Shown: one piece after another, positions 33,445 to 42,009 of the stretch | Layout: each line of letters opens with the position of its first letter | Position numbering within the stretch: the first letter of the stretch is position 1 | NCBI RefSeq assembly: GCF_018156225.1 | Contig: NZ_JAGTAR010000024.1 | Span: 35,593-99,592 of the forward strand | Direction: 5' to 3' | DNA length: 64,000 nt | Source: Carboxylicivirga sediminis | Lineage (GTDB): Bacteria > Bacteroidota > Bacteroidia > Bacteroidales > Marinilabiliaceae | Program-made: the position numbers and the translations under genes | Notes under the pieces: model-generated | Told to the model about the DNA's origin: nothing | Seen by the model: only the letters and a program-made list of their open reading frames with translations | Databases searched by the model: none

Positions 33445-34869
33445 CTATAGTTTATTTAATTTACCACTCCAAACATCCAGTAATTGTGTGATTGTTTCTC
33501 CATCAGGCTCGCTGGCACCTTCAGATGTGGTTGGAGTTGATGTGTATCCACCAACAATCCATACTTTGTTGTCTGCATCAAGGTAAGCCGAGTGTCCGGC
33601 ACGGGCTGTAAATTCAGCTGGCAGTAATGCATCTTCATCAGGAGTTGTCCAGTTGATACCATCTGTAGATACCAATACCTCGTTAGAGCATACGCCTAAA
33701 GCAGTCTGTCCGCCAAATAGCCAAATTTTACCATCATATGAAATAGCTGCTGCTCCCATACGAGGGCTTATGCCAACTGGTGTACTTTTTGTCCATGTTG
33801 TTCCATCTGTACTGCTCCAAACATCACCTGATATGTAACCTCCCTGCAATTGTCCGCCAATCATAAACATGGTACCTTCGTGCACAATGTTAGCAGCGTA
33901 ACGGCGAGGCGCTTCTTCTGGAAGATCTGTTTCTGTCCAAGTGGTCAGGTCTGTGCTTGTTCTCACTTTATTCGATAAAGATTGCGGACCGAAGAAATCA
34001 GAACCTTCGCCTTTCGTTCCTGAAATGGAGCCATAGAATGTAGTTTGACCTCCTACAACCCATAGAGCATTGTTATGAACAAAGTTCTCTGTTGTAACAG
34101 CGGCAGTGGTATAGCCGTTTTCTAGTTTAGTAAATGTTTCGCCATCGGTGCTTTCCCAAACTTCGGCTAAATCCTCAGGAGCCCAGCCACCATCTGCAAT
34201 AGCAGCATAACCTGTAATGTAAAGCTTGTCATTAAATACAGAAAATGTATAGTAGGCGCCGCTTGCTCCACCCGGGAAGTTTGTGTCCAGAGTTATTTCT
34301 GTCCAGCTTTTGCCGTCGGCTGATTTAAACAGTTTTGATGTACTGGAATAACCACCGTTACTAAATACAGCCAAGTGCTTGTCTTTATAAAAGATAGCTT
34401 GAGAGGCATTATAACCCATGTCAGTAATAGCAGGATTTTCTTTTACCCAACTAACACCTTCCGGATTAACTTGTGAGACCTTTACGGTTACCTGGTAAGT
34501 AATTTGTGTAACGCCATCTTCAGCTGTTACAACATAGTTTACCGGTGAACTGAAGTTGTTGGCTGTAACACCAGATAACTGTTCGTTTCCAACAACGGTC
34601 ACAACGGTTTTATCGATGGCTTCGAATTCAGCTACCAAAGCCGATACGTCGGCCATGTATGGTAGTTCATCGGCATTGGTAATCGTATAATTGGTCTGAT
34701 CAATATTAAATTCAATGTTTTCGAGTCCAGGAATGTTACTGTCAGCCATGAAACTAAAGGCTGTTAATCCTGTTAATGATGATTTTGGTGCATCGTCTTC
34801 GCATGCGGTAAACACCAAGGCAACAGGCAATACGAATCCCATTACAAATTTGAGAAGATTTGTTTTCAT
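33445..34869 (-). CDS. Kelch-repeat lipoprotein
   Basis: About 474 residues from the ATG at 34869 (MKTNLLKFV..., lipobox 'VFTAC'). An N-terminal beta-sandwich of the cadherin-like/DUF5018 type (about 25-140, ending 'DGVTQITYQVTVKV') is followed by a beta-propeller with at least five Kelch-like blades; each contains a phrase like 'SADGKSWTEI', 'STDGETFTKL', 'SSTDGTTWTKS' and a 'IWLFGGQT' or 'MFMIGGQ' strand. Probably exposed at the cell surface for binding. It lies upstream of susC, in the same direction, and is closed by its own terminator. Confidence 0.83.
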   Translation of the reverse strand: MKTNLLKFVMGFVLPVALVFTACEDDAPKSSLTGLTAFSFMADSNIPGLENIEFNIDQTNYTITNADELPYMADVSALVAEFEAIDKTVVTVVGNEQLSGVTANNFSSPVNYVVTAEDGVTQITYQVTVKVSQVNPEGVSWVKENPAITDMGYNASQAIFYKDKHLAVFSNGGYSSTSKLFKSADGKSWTEITLDTNFPGGASGAYYTFSVFNDKLYITGYAAIADGGWAPEDLAEVWESTDGETFTKLENGYTTAAVTTENFVHNNALWVVGGQTTFYGSISGTKGEGSDFFGPQSLSNKVRTSTDLTTWTETDLPEEAPRRYAANIVHEGTMFMIGGQLQGGYISGDVWSSTDGTTWTKSTPVGISPRMGAAAISYDGKIWLFGGQTALGVCSNEVLVSTDGINWTTPDEDALLPAEFTARAGHSAYLDADNKVWIVGGYTSTPTTSEGASEPDGETITQLLDVWSGKLNKL

Positions 34870-35090
34870 ACAATTAAGTTTTAATAAATTATGGAAGTAA
34901 TAAGCAGAGTGATTAAGGGATTGTTGTCTGCCAATTACCATCCGTTAGCATTAAATAATTACGGATTGTTCACTTCATGCAGGGATACATTTATCCCATT
35001 ACGACTAACATTGTTAATCATTTACTTCATCAACACCTACTGTTGGCCAGTCAATAGGAGGCGGTGAATTATTTATTGAGATTTAGTTAC

Positions 35091-36140
35091 TTATGAAAAT
35101 ATGACTGTAATCTTTCGCTTTGTTTCCTTTATGTCTTTAACCTGATTGCTAAAAATTGTATTTATTAAATCCTTTGCTGAGGGGTTATCAAAACTTCCCG
35201 AATAGTTTTGATAAGGATTCATTTCCCCTTTAAATTCAACACTTTTACCATACCATTCCGAGATTTTAAAGGCTAACTCATGTTGTTTCAGGTTGCTGAA
35301 ACAAAATACCTTATCTTTCCAACTAAACACCTCGCAATAGCTGTTTACTTTCGTTTTGGCTACCTCATCAGCTGATGAATAGGTGGCACGTTGCCCACCT
35401 GATACTTTGGTGCTCTCGGCAAAAGGAGTAGCACTTTTCTCGCCAATTTTAGCGGCAGGCGTTAATTTAAACATTGGAATTATAACCTTTTTGTACACTG
35501 TATCTACAATGGTTGCTTCGCCTTCTTCAACAGCCACATCAAACTGATCATTTTTGCCATTCACGGCCAGTTTGCCCTTGCTTGCTATCGCACATCGTTT
35601 ACCTGCATTAACAATAACCGGCATATTATTGACCTGATCATTGATTTCAATATACGCTTTGCCATTGAGCAGCAACTCACGGTTGCTCTGGCTATATCCA
35701 TCATTATAGCTTATTTCACTTCCTCTCGACAGAAACACTTTACTACCATCAGGCAGGTAAAAAGATGTTACAACATCATTACCTTTAACCGTATGTACAA
35801 AGCCATTGCCCAATTCATCTTCACCAAGTTTTCCAAGTGCCAGCGGAATTAAAACAATTAGCACCAGTACAGCTGCGACTCTGATGAGCTTTCCAATTGT
35901 AAACGACGCATTGGATGAAGACCTTGTCATAGTAGTTTTACCCTTCACCTTATTCCATACACTGCTTTTTCTGAGTAACTTCTGTTGGCGCCCCAGAATA
36001 TGTATTGTCTGGCGATAGACGATGGCATTTTCATCACTTTCAGCAATCCAGTCGAATAACTGTTGCGTTTCGGCTGGCGTCAGTTCACCGGCTAATTTTC
36101 GGCTGATTAGTTGTTCTATGTTTGCTTTGTTCAGTGTCAT
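35091..36140 (-). CDS. FecR-family anti-sigma factor
   Basis: A 349-residue inner-membrane protein: a cytoplasmic N-terminal part (about 1-85, 'IEQLISRKLAGELTPAETQQLFDWI') that binds the sigma factor, one membrane segment ('LIRVAAVLVLIVLIPLALG', about 86-104) and the periplasmic FecR domain ('FVHTVKGNDVVTSFYLPDGSKVFLSRGSEISY') followed by a C-terminal STN-like DUF4974 region ('FSNLKQHELAFKISEWYGKSVEF'). The gene is 100 bp downstream of the ECF sigma gene and upstream of the Kelch/SusCD genes, the standard order in Bacteroidota uptake loci. Confidence 0.9.
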   Translation of the reverse strand: MTLNKANIEQLISRKLAGELTPAETQQLFDWIAESDENAIVYRQTIHILGRQQKLLRKSSVWNKVKGKTTMTRSSSNASFTIGKLIRVAAVLVLIVLIPLALGKLGEDELGNGFVHTVKGNDVVTSFYLPDGSKVFLSRGSEISYNDGYSQSNRELLLNGKAYIEINDQVNNMPVIVNAGKRCAIASKGKLAVNGKNDQFDVAVEEGEATIVDTVYKKVIIPMFKLTPAAKIGEKSATPFAESTKVSGGQRATYSSADEVAKTKVNSYCEVFSWKDKVFCFSNLKQHELAFKISEWYGKSVEFKGEMNPYQNYSGSFDNPSAKDLINTIFSNQVKDIKETKRKITVIFS

Positions 36141-36240
36141 TTTCTTCTATCTGATTATAAAGACTCATTAAGCTGAGTGTTCCGTTACTGGTTTGATTGT
36201 TTTTTTGAAAAAAATTTCTTTCAGTCTTATAGATAGCTCT

Positions 36241-36822
36241 TTAGAGGTGTAAAAAAAGTATTAAAAGCTTCAATCCATAATTTTTGATCACCTCTAAAAT
36301 CCGTTTAGTAGCCTTCTTGAGATGTACATCGAGAGTGTTTTCAGAGATAAATAATTTTTTGGCCGCTTCTTTGTATTTTAATCCTTCTTCTCGAACCAGC
36401 AGAAAAGCTTCCTTGCATTTAGGTGGTAATTCTGCTATCACGTCTTCCACTTTAGCGGTCAGTTCATCTATTTCAATCTGAAAATGCGGATCATTTTCTC
36501 TGTTTGCAATCTGATTAAAACTATTTTCTATCGAGAGAGTATCAATTTTCTTTTTGCGAAGGTAGTTGAGACATTGATTTTTGAGCGAGATAAACAGGTA
36601 GCTCTTAAAATTAGATATGCCTTCCAGCGTTTGCCGATTTGTCCATAATTTAGCAAATACATCACTAATTACTTCTTCAGCATCCTGAAAATTACAGTAA
36701 AGACTAGTCACATCAAATGCATAGTCATAGTATTTATCAAACAGTTGATTAAAAGCATACTGACTATCATCCAATATTTGCCTGATGAGCAAATCGTCCG
36801 ATTGTTTTCCGAAATTTTCCAT
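36241..36822 (-). CDS. ECF RNA polymerase sigma factor, FecI-like
   Basis: A 193-residue sigma-70 family factor. Region 2 is at about residues 20-90 ('FNQLFDKYYDYAFDVTSLYCNFQDAEEVISDVFAKLW') and region 4 at about 130-180 ('VIAELPPKCKEAFLLVREEGLKYKEAAKKLFISENTLDVHLKKA'), with the helix-turn-helix in the latter. It is followed by its FecR partner and probably controls the Kelch and SusCD genes. Confidence 0.92.
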   Translation of the reverse strand: MENFGKQSDDLLIRQILDDSQYAFNQLFDKYYDYAFDVTSLYCNFQDAEEVISDVFAKLWTNRQTLEGISNFKSYLFISLKNQCLNYLRKKKIDTLSIENSFNQIANRENDPHFQIEIDELTAKVEDVIAELPPKCKEAFLLVREEGLKYKEAAKKLFISENTLDVHLKKATKRILEVIKNYGLKLLILFLHL

Positions 36823-36965
36823 GATTAAGTGGGCGCAATATAATGATTTTTAGTCATCAACCAGAAGCGCTATCCTCAAATTATAATCCGGAAAGACAAA
36901 TGAAAAGGGATTCAAAAAACTTAAATCCCTTCCTGTTATCTTCAGTATTTAGTGTGGTTTTGGCA

Positions 36966-38225
36966 TCAGCGATACTGTTCTATAAAATCAACTACCAGCT
37001 GATAGATGCCTTCAAAAACTGGATATTCCAGTTTTTCGGGCGTATCTAAAGGCTCGTGGTAATAGTCATTACCGCCCGCTGTCCAGAAGAACAACGCTGG
37101 GATACCTGCATCATGAAAATGGTAATGATCAGAAGTGGCCTCGTAGCCAGTGGGTTTTAGTTGTTCAATGTATTCACCTGCCGTGTTTAAGGTAATAAAC
37201 TGCTTTTTAATCGAAGGGTATAGCTCCGCATGTATCAGCTCGGTCCAGTCAGTGCCCGATGCCACCATGTCGAAGTTAATAACCAGTTTGGTTTTTTCAA
37301 GTGGATAGACCGGATTAGCCACGTAATACTCTGAGCCGTAAAAACTGGCCTCTTCAGCAGTAAAAAAGATAAGCTGAATGCTGTAATGGGGAGGATGCTG
37401 CTTAAAGTGTCTGGCCAGTTCGAGCAACATGGCTACCCCGCTGGCATTATCATTGGCACCTGCATAAACCGCTTCTCCAAATGTACCCAGGTGATCGTAA
37501 TGGGCAATTAGCGCCACGCAGGTATCCGTTTGTCCCTGGATGAAGCCGCTAACGTTTTGAGTCTGGTAATCGTGGATAAACTGATTCTCCAAATCGATAG
37601 TGATGGAATCGATTGATGGCTTTAGCCACTCTTCCCTGACACGTAAAGTACAGTACTCATTGACATATCGACGGGCTGAGTATTTAGGTGATTCAACACA
37701 GTCGATAATACCCTTTACCATTAGCCGCTTGGACGTAAACAGGTTGCGGGCGAAGTAATGCAGTTGCTCATTGGCTGTGACAGTTGTATCGAAGCAGATG
37801 AAGGTGTTTTCGAGATCTGATGCCAGCAATGAATTGAGCTGTTGCTTGCTGGTAAGCATGTTGGAGTTGATCCATTGTAAAGGGTAGGTACCTTTAACAC
37901 CTGGCGAGTTGGGATATGCTACCCAATCGATTCCATTTTGTAACTGATGGCCGTCAATTGATAAGACCGGAGTACCCACATAGGTATTTATATCCATTGG
38001 AAAATGCTGGTAATAGGAATCACCAACAGGGTTAATCCGCATCTTTGTCAAGCATCTTGCAATATAATCAGCCGCCAGGCTATCGCCTTTATGGGTATAG
38101 CCTCTTCCATAGTAAGCCGGAGAACTCAGTTCTTCAACCACTTTTTTTACACGTTGCATGCTTTGGCTCATTGCACTAAAAGACAAGGCCATGAGCAGCC
38201 ATGCACCAATAATTATTCGTTTCAT
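36966..38225 (-). CDS. M28-family zinc aminopeptidase, exported
   Basis: About 419 residues from the ATG at 38225 (MKRIIIGAWLLMALSFSAMSQ signal peptide; the longer frame adds 16 residues with no signal character). Co-catalytic zinc site: H in 'IAHYDHLGT', D in 'GANDNASGVAMLLELA', E-E in 'FFTAEEASFYGSEYY', D in 'VINFDMVAS' and H in 'TSDHYHFHDAGIPALFF'. The fold is that of periplasmic or secreted aminopeptidases, which would release free amino acids for a peptide- and lysine-fermenting cell. It is transcribed towards the sigma factor gene, same strand, 140 bp apart. Confidence 0.9.
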   Translation of the reverse strand: MKRIIIGAWLLMALSFSAMSQSMQRVKKVVEELSSPAYYGRGYTHKGDSLAADYIARCLTKMRINPVGDSYYQHFPMDINTYVGTPVLSIDGHQLQNGIDWVAYPNSPGVKGTYPLQWINSNMLTSKQQLNSLLASDLENTFICFDTTVTANEQLHYFARNLFTSKRLMVKGIIDCVESPKYSARRYVNEYCTLRVREEWLKPSIDSITIDLENQFIHDYQTQNVSGFIQGQTDTCVALIAHYDHLGTFGEAVYAGANDNASGVAMLLELARHFKQHPPHYSIQLIFFTAEEASFYGSEYYVANPVYPLEKTKLVINFDMVASGTDWTELIHAELYPSIKKQFITLNTAGEYIEQLKPTGYEATSDHYHFHDAGIPALFFWTAGGNDYYHEPLDTPEKLEYPVFEGIYQLVVDFIEQYR

Positions 38226-38517
38226 TTTTTGATTTACTTTAACTTGTTTTGCCGGGCGGCAAAGTAATAGCATGCTTTTGAACTATTCAATAACAATTGT
38301 TAGGAAAAGAGATATAATTCCGCGTGTATTGGGCAGAATTGGTTTTGATTGTATCATTACCTTCTGGGCATAGAGGTAATTAACATAGCCCGCATGATGG
38401 AGGTTATGGAGCATCTTTCTGGTCATATCTTTTGTTTCACTGAGGTAATCTTTAGCCTGCAAGCTTGAAATCAACAGCGAATCGTTTTACCTTCTGTTTG
38501 TTTTGTTCTAAGTATTA

Positions 38518-39549
38518 ATGTGTTTCATGTCTTTGTTGATAAAAATACCAATTTTACTGGTCTGTCTGTTTGCTGTTGGCCTGCCGCTCTGTTCCCAATC
38601 TACCGATACCAGTCGTGTTATTGTTGAAGATGGATGGATTGAAAAGATGAGCAATAAGGTGGCCTTTGAGTTCTCTTTCAATAATTCTTATAACATTTTG
38701 AAGGTGCAAACCGCCACCAATGATATCATCCTTTATCCCAATACGCCCAATCACCTGCGGCTTAAGCTGAACTATGAATTCATCTCATTGGGGATTCAGT
38801 TTGCCCCTGATTTCCTGCCAGGTAATGGTGATAGAGATTTAAAAGGCGATACCAGGTCTTTTGAAATAGGCACTGGTTTGCTCTTTAAACACTGGTTTGC
38901 CGAACTGCTTTATGCACGGATTAAAGGCTTTTACCTGAAGAATACGGCTGACTTTGTTTTATGGCACGAGGGGCAGCCTTACATTCAATTTCCAGATTTG
39001 GAATATCAAAGCTTTGTGGTTCGGACAGGTTACCTCTCCAATTCAAGGTTCTCGTTTAAGAGCCTGACCACACAGACGGAACGTCAGTTGAAGAGTGTTG
39101 GCAGTTTTATGCCCGTTTTATCATTCAATTATCTGGTAGTTAATGATCGCTCGGCACAATATAATACACAAAAATCAACTAATGTTGAGGCTAATATGGG
39201 GCCCGGTTATGCCTATACTTTTGTGGTAAACGAGCAATTTTACATGTCTTTGGCAGGTTTTACCACCTTTGGCTATTTAAACACTAAGCTGCTCACCCGC
39301 TTACCCGATGGCACCGTCACCACCTGGCAGGATAATTTTATATGGCGCTGGGATGGAAGAGCTGGCATTGGCTATAACGGCGACCGCTTTTATGCCGGTT
39401 TATATACCAATGTGTCGGGTGCCAGGTATAAGCAGGAACATACGACTGTTCATAATTTCGATACAAGGGTGTTTTATCACCTGTTTATAGGTATGCGCTT
39501 TGAAGCACCTGACTTCCTGGAGAAGAGTTTTCGGCGAATTAGAAAGTAA
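38518..39549 (+). CDS. DUF4421 outer-membrane protein
   Basis: A 343-residue protein with a signal peptide (about 1-26, ending 'PLCSQ') and an antiparallel beta-barrel pattern throughout ('HLRLKLNYEFISLGIQFAP', 'RSFEIGTGLLFKHWFAELLYARIKGFYL', 'DGRAGIGYNGDRFYAGLYTNVSGARY'). It matches the DUF4421 family known only from Bacteroidota, function unknown. The start may be the first ATG or the one three codons later. It is a lone plus-strand gene between minus-strand genes. Confidence 0.78.
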   Translation: MCFMSLLIKIPILLVCLFAVGLPLCSQSTDTSRVIVEDGWIEKMSNKVAFEFSFNNSYNILKVQTATNDIILYPNTPNHLRLKLNYEFISLGIQFAPDFLPGNGDRDLKGDTRSFEIGTGLLFKHWFAELLYARIKGFYLKNTADFVLWHEGQPYIQFPDLEYQSFVVRTGYLSNSRFSFKSLTTQTERQLKSVGSFMPVLSFNYLVVNDRSAQYNTQKSTNVEANMGPGYAYTFVVNEQFYMSLAGFTTFGYLNTKLLTRLPDGTVTTWQDNFIWRWDGRAGIGYNGDRFYAGLYTNVSGARYKQEHTTVHNFDTRVFYHLFIGMRFEAPDFLEKSFRRIRK

Positions 39550-39596
39550 ACCTTGTCGGGGGAACGAGCTATCCATCGTAATTTGATATGGAGTTA

Positions 39597-39980
39597 CTAT
39601 GCGTGAATCTTTCCCTTGCTGGCACCAGCTATGGCCCCCACAAACGAAAGCAAGAAACCTATACCAAGCATTATCCATACCAGCTGTGAGCGCGTCCAGA
39701 ATGGCATGTCAAAGATAAATGAGGTAATGATAAAGGTGTTGCAGATTAAAGGTGTATACCAAACGCTCCCGGGATAGGTTTTACAAATATAAAAGCAGGC
39801 CACCGCAAAAAATACCACCAACAGCAGTGAAATAGATAACAGGTAAAGTGATGACAAGTTCCGGGCCCCTGTTTCGTCGAACAGTAATATTAGAAATAGC
39901 CATGAGGCAAAGGCAACCATCAAGGATAGCGCCCATGCCGGAATCCCTTCTAAACGCGATTTTTTGATTCTAGGAACCAT
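39597..39980 (-). CDS. small inner-membrane protein
   Basis: A 127-residue hydrophobic protein with four predicted membrane segments (about 16-36, 44-64, 72-92 and 100-121), starting 'MVPRIKKSRLEGIPAWALSL'. No family recognised. It overlaps the preceding VanZ/DUF2809-like gene by 11 bp, so the two are translated together and may form a complex. Confidence 0.6.
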   Translation of the reverse strand: MVPRIKKSRLEGIPAWALSLMVAFASWLFLILLFDETGARNLSSLYLLSISLLLVVFFAVACFYICKTYPGSVWYTPLICNTFIITSFIFDMPFWTRSQLVWIMLGIGFLLSFVGAIAGASKGKIHA

Positions 39981-40416
39981 AGTTAGATGTTGTAGCGTTA
40001 ATAACTGTCTGCCTGGGGCGAGTCATCTTTGACACTTTATGCAAAAGTTGAGTGTCGATTAAAAATAGCGGTACAAGTACGCTTGAGTAAGCAAGGAAGT
40101 CCCACAGGTCAAAGGTGGAGCTATACAGGTTTAAATACTGCATGAATTCAATGCCAAAGCAGGCTGTTATAAGTATCATCAATGTACGGACAGGGGTGAA
40201 AAAGCGTGTCCATATATTATCCGCTTTGCTAGTATATAAGCCCCGGAATAAAATATATACCCAAGCCGGCCCCACCATATCCAGCAGGTATCCACTTGCA
40301 AAGTCACCAAAGTCAAACCAAAGAGTTGAAAGACCTGCTATCAGCAAAAGGACCAGAATAGCGGCCCAATAGGGAGCATATTTATCATGCACGCTGTTTG
40401 TGATGTTTTGAATCAT
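39970..40416 (-). CDS. membrane protein resembling DUF2809/VanZ
   Basis: A 148-residue protein with four membrane segments. The third and fourth segments carry 'ACFGIEFMQYLNLYSSTFDLWDFLAYSSVLVPLFLID', close to the conserved core of DUF2809 and VanZ-like proteins (a Glu in a helix, then a Phe-Asp-x-x-D loop). The function of DUF2809 is unknown. Its stop overlaps the start of the next small membrane protein. Confidence 0.62.
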   Translation of the reverse strand: MIQNITNSVHDKYAPYWAAILVLLLIAGLSTLWFDFGDFASGYLLDMVGPAWVYILFRGLYTSKADNIWTRFFTPVRTLMILITACFGIEFMQYLNLYSSTFDLWDFLAYSSVLVPLFLIDTQLLHKVSKMTRPRQTVINATTSNYGS

Positions 40417-40559
40417 GATGCAGATAATTAAATGATACCATTAAAATTTACGGCTATTCTGGCTGATACACAACGTAAGTTGGTAACATTTAATCTAATT
40501 AGTTAAGATGTATAACAGGTATTAAGGTCATCGGCAGGCCGGTTGGAACCATTAATTAC

Positions 40560-40682
40560 TGGAAGGACATCGAAAATACAGGAAGGCCCTGCTATTTTCT
40601 TAGCAGGACGATGAAAATACGGGAAGGGCATCGTGTTTTTCCGGAAGGCCATAGAAAATATGGGAAGGCTCTAAAAAATATC
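40560..40682. repeat. degenerate tandem repeats of about 20-22 bp
   Basis: Five copies of a unit containing GGAAGG followed about 10 bp later by GAAAATA are seen (GGAAGG at about 40560, 40581, 40622, 40645 and 40665 with gaps of 20-40 bp). One gap carries an inserted hairpin (CCTGCTATTTTCTTAGCAGG, 40587-40606). The array abuts the 3' end of the hypothetical gene at 40687, whose last bases (GGCCTTCC on the plus strand) also match the unit in reverse. No spacers of constant length, so it is not a CRISPR array. Confidence 0.6.
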
Positions 40683-40686
40683 ATAT

Positions 40687-41409
40687 TTACGTGGGCCTTC
40701 CGTTCTTTTTGCTCTTCGCAAAGTAGCTGGACATATAAAGTTTGCGTTTTCGGCTGTTATGGTAAAAGGCATATTTGCCACAGGTGCGAATCTCGGTCAT
40801 TTTCTCATATAAAAGGGTATAGGTTCTGTTGCGCCATTGTAAAGCGTCTTTTCCCGAGGGGGAAGCATTGTGGTTTTTGGCCAGATGTTCTGTCAGTTGG
40901 TTCGCCAACATCCGGGCTCTCGTGCTTTGGTTCGTGTCGAAGTTAATGCCTGACAGAACCGTGCCATGCTTATCAGCAATATTAGCCAGTTCCAGCAGGT
41001 GGATGTTTAGTTGGTTGTTTTTATTACTGTGGCTGATGGGCTTCAGCTGTTTTAAAATAGCCGGATGGTGATGAAAGGCATAATAGTAGTGGCGCAGCAA
41101 CTCTTTTTTTAAGGCGATAGCTTCCTGTTTCATGGCGAGCCATTGTTTTGTTTGAGGTGATTGGCCTCTTGTGCTTTGCCATTGAGCCTGATAGTGCCGC
41201 AGCAGCTCACTCAAGGGCTTCAGGTCCATGGCGTGTTGCCAGTTAAGACCTGCTTTTACCAGCTGCTCTTTGTCCTTAAGACAGGTAACGGCCAGTGCTT
41301 CGGCCTCAATACAAAGGTGCTTAACAGGAATTTTGGGCTTTTTAATCTCTTCCTGTGGAATGTTGGCCAGTATGGGCTGCCATTGTTCGATAAAACTTTC
41401 TATTGACAT
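40687..41409 (-). CDS. hypothetical helical protein
   Basis: A 240-residue soluble protein, mostly alpha-helical and rich in Gln, Lys and His, with no signal peptide or membrane segment. A basic C-terminal motif stands out ('AFYHNSRKRKLYMSSYFAKSKKN'). I do not recognise a domain. The frame has normal codon use, so I take it to be a real gene. It is immediately followed by the tandem repeats at 40560-40682, and a coordinated spread of gene and repeat is possible. Confidence 0.6.
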   Translation of the reverse strand: MSIESFIEQWQPILANIPQEEIKKPKIPVKHLCIEAEALAVTCLKDKEQLVKAGLNWQHAMDLKPLSELLRHYQAQWQSTRGQSPQTKQWLAMKQEAIALKKELLRHYYYAFHHHPAILKQLKPISHSNKNNQLNIHLLELANIADKHGTVLSGINFDTNQSTRARMLANQLTEHLAKNHNASPSGKDALQWRNRTYTLLYEKMTEIRTCGKYAFYHNSRKRKLYMSSYFAKSKKNGRPT

Positions 41410-41465
41410 GGGGTAGGGGTTAATAAGCTGTTATAGTACAGGTAATTTATTTCGCTCTTAGGTTA

Positions 41466-41864
41466 TTAGATCACTTCATCATCGCCAGCATGTTTTACTT
41501 CATTAAATGCCTCCGTTAAATCTATACCGGCAAGGTCATCCTTACATGCCTTCTCCACAGTTAACGTTCTTCCCGCTTTATTGGCTATAATAATACCATG
41601 AACTAAATTCTCAATATTTCCACCAGCCAGATAATGGGCTTCTAGTACCTTTCTATCGATGCTCTTTAAGCCAGCTTTGTTGAATTCAATCAATGACTTA
41701 ACGATTAATGCAGGTGGTACGTTTCTAAAACGCATGAAAGTTAGCGTCAACAGATTAATTTTTACGCCGGATAATCGTGCCACAAACAAAAGCAAAATAG
41801 GTACGTAATAAAGGATGAAAAGAAGTACAACTATAATCAGTATGGTTATGAGGGTAGTATTCAT
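41466..41864 (-). CDS. FloA (flotillin-like) N-terminal region as a stand-alone protein
   Basis: A 132-residue protein that matches the first 130 or so residues of the flotillin-like protein FloA: membrane segment (about 5-30), then 'RLSGVKINLLTLTFMRFRNVPPALIVKSLIEFNKAGL', 'EAHYLAGGNIENLVHGIIIANKAG' and 'AGIDLTEAFNEV'. Full FloA has about 330 residues with the PHB domain and coiled coil following; here a stop comes after 'DDEVI' and no continuation is found in the next 56 bp. Either a truncated gene or a small FloA-like protein; the intact frame favours the latter. Confidence 0.72.
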   Translation of the reverse strand: MNTTLITILIIVVLLFILYYVPILLLFVARLSGVKINLLTLTFMRFRNVPPALIVKSLIEFNKAGLKSIDRKVLEAHYLAGGNIENLVHGIIIANKAGRTLTVEKACKDDLAGIDLTEAFNEVKHAGDDEVI

Positions 41865-42009
41865 TTTTACTTATTTATTAATCATTATTTATTCACCATT
41901 GATTACTTTATTATTTCAATATTGAACAGCTTTATTTTATAGCCCTGTTATTGAAATCTTTAGCTAATATGTGACGAACTTTTGCTTTGAGGCTTATTAC
42001 GTTAAATTC

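Noticed and set aside
36843..37049. 68-codon plus-strand frame with a hydrophobic segment
   Set aside because: Most of it overlaps the C-terminal coding end of the M28 peptidase on the other strand and no promoter or homology is evident.
38283..38474. 63-codon frame on the minus strand between the M28 peptidase and the DUF4421 gene
   Set aside because: No signal peptide, recognisable domain or clear start; I judge it non-coding, though a small or degraded gene cannot be excluded.
40560..40682. CRISPR-like short repeats
   Set aside because: Units are degenerate and spacing is irregular; one gap contains a hairpin and no conserved repeat length exists.
40611..40946. 111-codon plus-strand frame
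   Set aside because: It begins inside the tandem repeat and runs antisense to the hypothetical gene at 40687; repeat-derived codons explain its length.
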